A stretch of 64,000 bases of DNA, taken from positions 1-64,000 of the forward strand of contig PAPF01000035.1 of NCBI GenBank assembly GCA_002708825.1, in the 5' to 3' direction. Within the stretch, counting starts at the first letter, position 1. Each line of letters begins with the position of its first letter. This stretch comes from Phyllobacteriaceae bacterium. GTDB taxonomy: Bacteria > Pseudomonadota > Alphaproteobacteria > Rhizobiales > Rhizobiaceae. A program made the position numbers and the translations under genes. This document shows positions 62,830 to 64,000 of the stretch, piece after piece. The notes beneath the pieces are model-generated. The model was not told the DNA's origin and searched no databases. It worked only from the letters and a program-made list of their open reading frames with translations.

Positions 62830-64000
62830 ATGGAATTCCTTGAACTCTGGGGCAAGTCCGCCCTGACGACACTGGGCTGGTTCTGGACAGCTTTCTGGGC
62901 GTTCGGCCTGGGCTATCTCGTTTCGGCGGCCATCCAGGTCTTCGTGTCGCGGCAGCGCATGCGCAACGCCATCGGCAAGACCAACGCCCGCACTGTCGCG
63001 CTCGCCTCCTTCTTTGGTTTCATATCCTCGTCCTGCTCCTTCGCGGCGCTGGCCACCACCCGCAGCCTGCTGGCGAAGGGAGCGGGGCTCGTGCCCTCCT
63101 TCGCCTTCCTGCTGGCGTCCACGAACCTGGTCATCGAGCTTGGAATCGTCATCATGGCCTTCCTCTCCTGGCATTTCGTGGTCGGGGAATATTTTGGCGG
63201 ATTGCTGCTGATCCTGGTCGTCTGGCTGCTTGTCCGTCTCACCCGTCCGTCGGCGCTTGTCGAGACTGTCCGCGAAAGACTGGAACAGGGCCAGGACGGC
63301 GAGGTGCCGGACTGGCGGGCGCTGGTCCGGTCCGAGAAGGGATGGATAGATGTCGCAAAGGCCTATTTCGACGAATGGCTGATGGTCTGGAAGGACGTGA
63401 CGGTGGGCTTCACCGTCGCGGGCATCATCGCGGCATTCGTGCCGGGCAGTTTCTTCACCGCGCTGTTTCCCGGCAGCGGCAATGAAGCGACGTTTCTCGG
63501 CACGCTCGGCGATACGCTCGTCGGCCCGGTCGCCGCCTTCTTCACCTTCATCGGCTCCATGGGCAACATTCCGCTGGCCGGCGTCCTGTTCGCCAATGGC
63601 GTCTCAATGGCCGGAGTCATGGCCTTCATCTTCTCCGACCTCGTGGTCTTTCCGGTCATCCGCGTCAACGCCTTGTTCTATGGCTGGAAATTCGCGCTCT
63701 ATATCGCCGCTGTATTCCTGGCCGGCCTCGTCGTGACGGCCCTTGCAATCCACTACGGCTTCGCGCTCCTCGGCCTGCTGCCGGAAGCGGAGGGGCAGGG
63801 CAGGCAGGTCGCGCCCTCCGAACGATTCGCCCTCGATCATACCTTCTGGCTGAATGCCGCCTTTGCCCTTCTGTCCCTCGGCTTTGCCTGGCTGGCATGG
63901 ATGCGCGGCGGCTATGCGCGGGACGAGGGAATGGACATGCGCCATGGCGGACCGATCGACAGCATCCTGAAGTGGTTGGCGATCGCCGCCTTCGTCTGGA
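62830..64000 (+). CDS. Predicted permease (DUF318/ArsP-like), cut by window end
   Basis: At least 390 residues, open at the right edge. It is a polytopic membrane protein with the DUF318 pattern FFGFISSSCSFAALATTRSL near residue 65 and a second inverted half (FIGSMGNIPLAGVLFANGVS). Relatives include ArsP (organoarsenical efflux) and other predicted permeases; the ArsP methylarsenite site cannot be judged. The start codon ATG 62830 has no good ribosome site; a TTG at 62821 is in frame. Confidence 0.85.
   Translation, partial: MEFLELWGKSALTTLGWFWTAFWAFGLGYLVSAAIQVFVSRQRMRNAIGKTNARTVALASFFGFISSSCSFAALATTRSLLAKGAGLVPSFAFLLASTNLVIELGIVIMAFLSWHFVVGEYFGGLLLILVVWLLVRLTRPSALVETVRERLEQGQDGEVPDWRALVRSEKGWIDVAKAYFDEWLMVWKDVTVGFTVAGIIAAFVPGSFFTALFPGSGNEATFLGTLGDTLVGPVAAFFTFIGSMGNIPLAGVLFANGVSMAGVMAFIFSDLVVFPVIRVNALFYGWKFALYIAAVFLAGLVVTALAIHYGFALLGLLPEAEGQGRQVAPSERFALDHTFWLNAAFALLSLGFAWLAWMRGGYARDEGMDMRHGGPIDSILKWLAIAAFVW

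Overview
The window reads as chromosome from a GC-rich alphaproteobacterium, most likely order Hyphomicrobiales (Rhizobiales). The evidence is the ALA-synthase HemA of the C4 haem pathway, an FrcB/FrcC/FrcA sugar transporter with an FrcK-type kinase, a urease cluster interrupted by extra genes, an intracellular PHA depolymerase, and two conserved housekeeping runs: tsaB-rimI-plsC-miaB-phoH-ybeY-corC-lnt-xre-metK-trmB and rimP-nusA-ylxR-infB-rbfA-truB. Gene density is high. I see no tRNA, rRNA, CRISPR array, prophage or insertion sequence. Species cannot be named from the sequence alone.

Layout. 0.4-4.7 kb: rpmI-rplT, a terminator, then pheS-pheT. 5-7 kb: phaZ behind palindromic sites, and a secreted transglutaminase-like cysteine protease. 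7.2-14.6 kb (minus strand): a complete urease operon, ureD-A-[MESH1-like HD hydrolase]-[hupE/ureJ]-B-[lprI-like]-C-[ABM monooxygenase]-E-[yrhK-like]-F-G. 14.7-21.4 kb: frcB-frcC-frcA-lyxose/mannose isomerase-frcK (minus), divergent from a ROK regulator and a fructokinase-like gene. 21.4-23.1 kb: a small unknown gene and hemA. 23.6-29.4 kb: urtABCDE urea transporter, followed by a convergent Rrf2 [Fe-S] regulator. 30-35.6 kb: lepA and a divergent MacAB-like export operon. 35.7-40 kb: an orphan hydantoinase A-type protein and malate synthase G. 40-41.6 kb: MarR, rhodanese and periplasmic DsrE genes. 41.7-59.8 kb: the tRNA-modification, envelope, SAM and translation runs. 59.9-64 kb: aldehyde dehydrogenase, CorA, a small secreted protein, and a permease cut by the window edge.

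How it works together. The strongest theme is urea nitrogen. Both urtABCDE (uptake) and ureD-G (hydrolysis) have an exact TGGCAC-N5-TTGC sigma-54 promoter directly upstream, so they look co-regulated by nitrogen limitation through NtrC or a similar activator. The urease operon also carries a likely small alarmone (or related nucleotide) hydrolase and a HupE/UreJ nickel permease. A second theme is sugar uptake: a 37-bp nested AT-rich palindrome lies between frcB and the ROK gene with an outward TTGACA at each end, and an isomerase is translationally coupled inside the transporter operon. Several leaders (phaZ, hemA, metK, rimP, the Rrf2 gene, the macA-like gene) carry inverted repeats or terminator-like structures that look regulatory.
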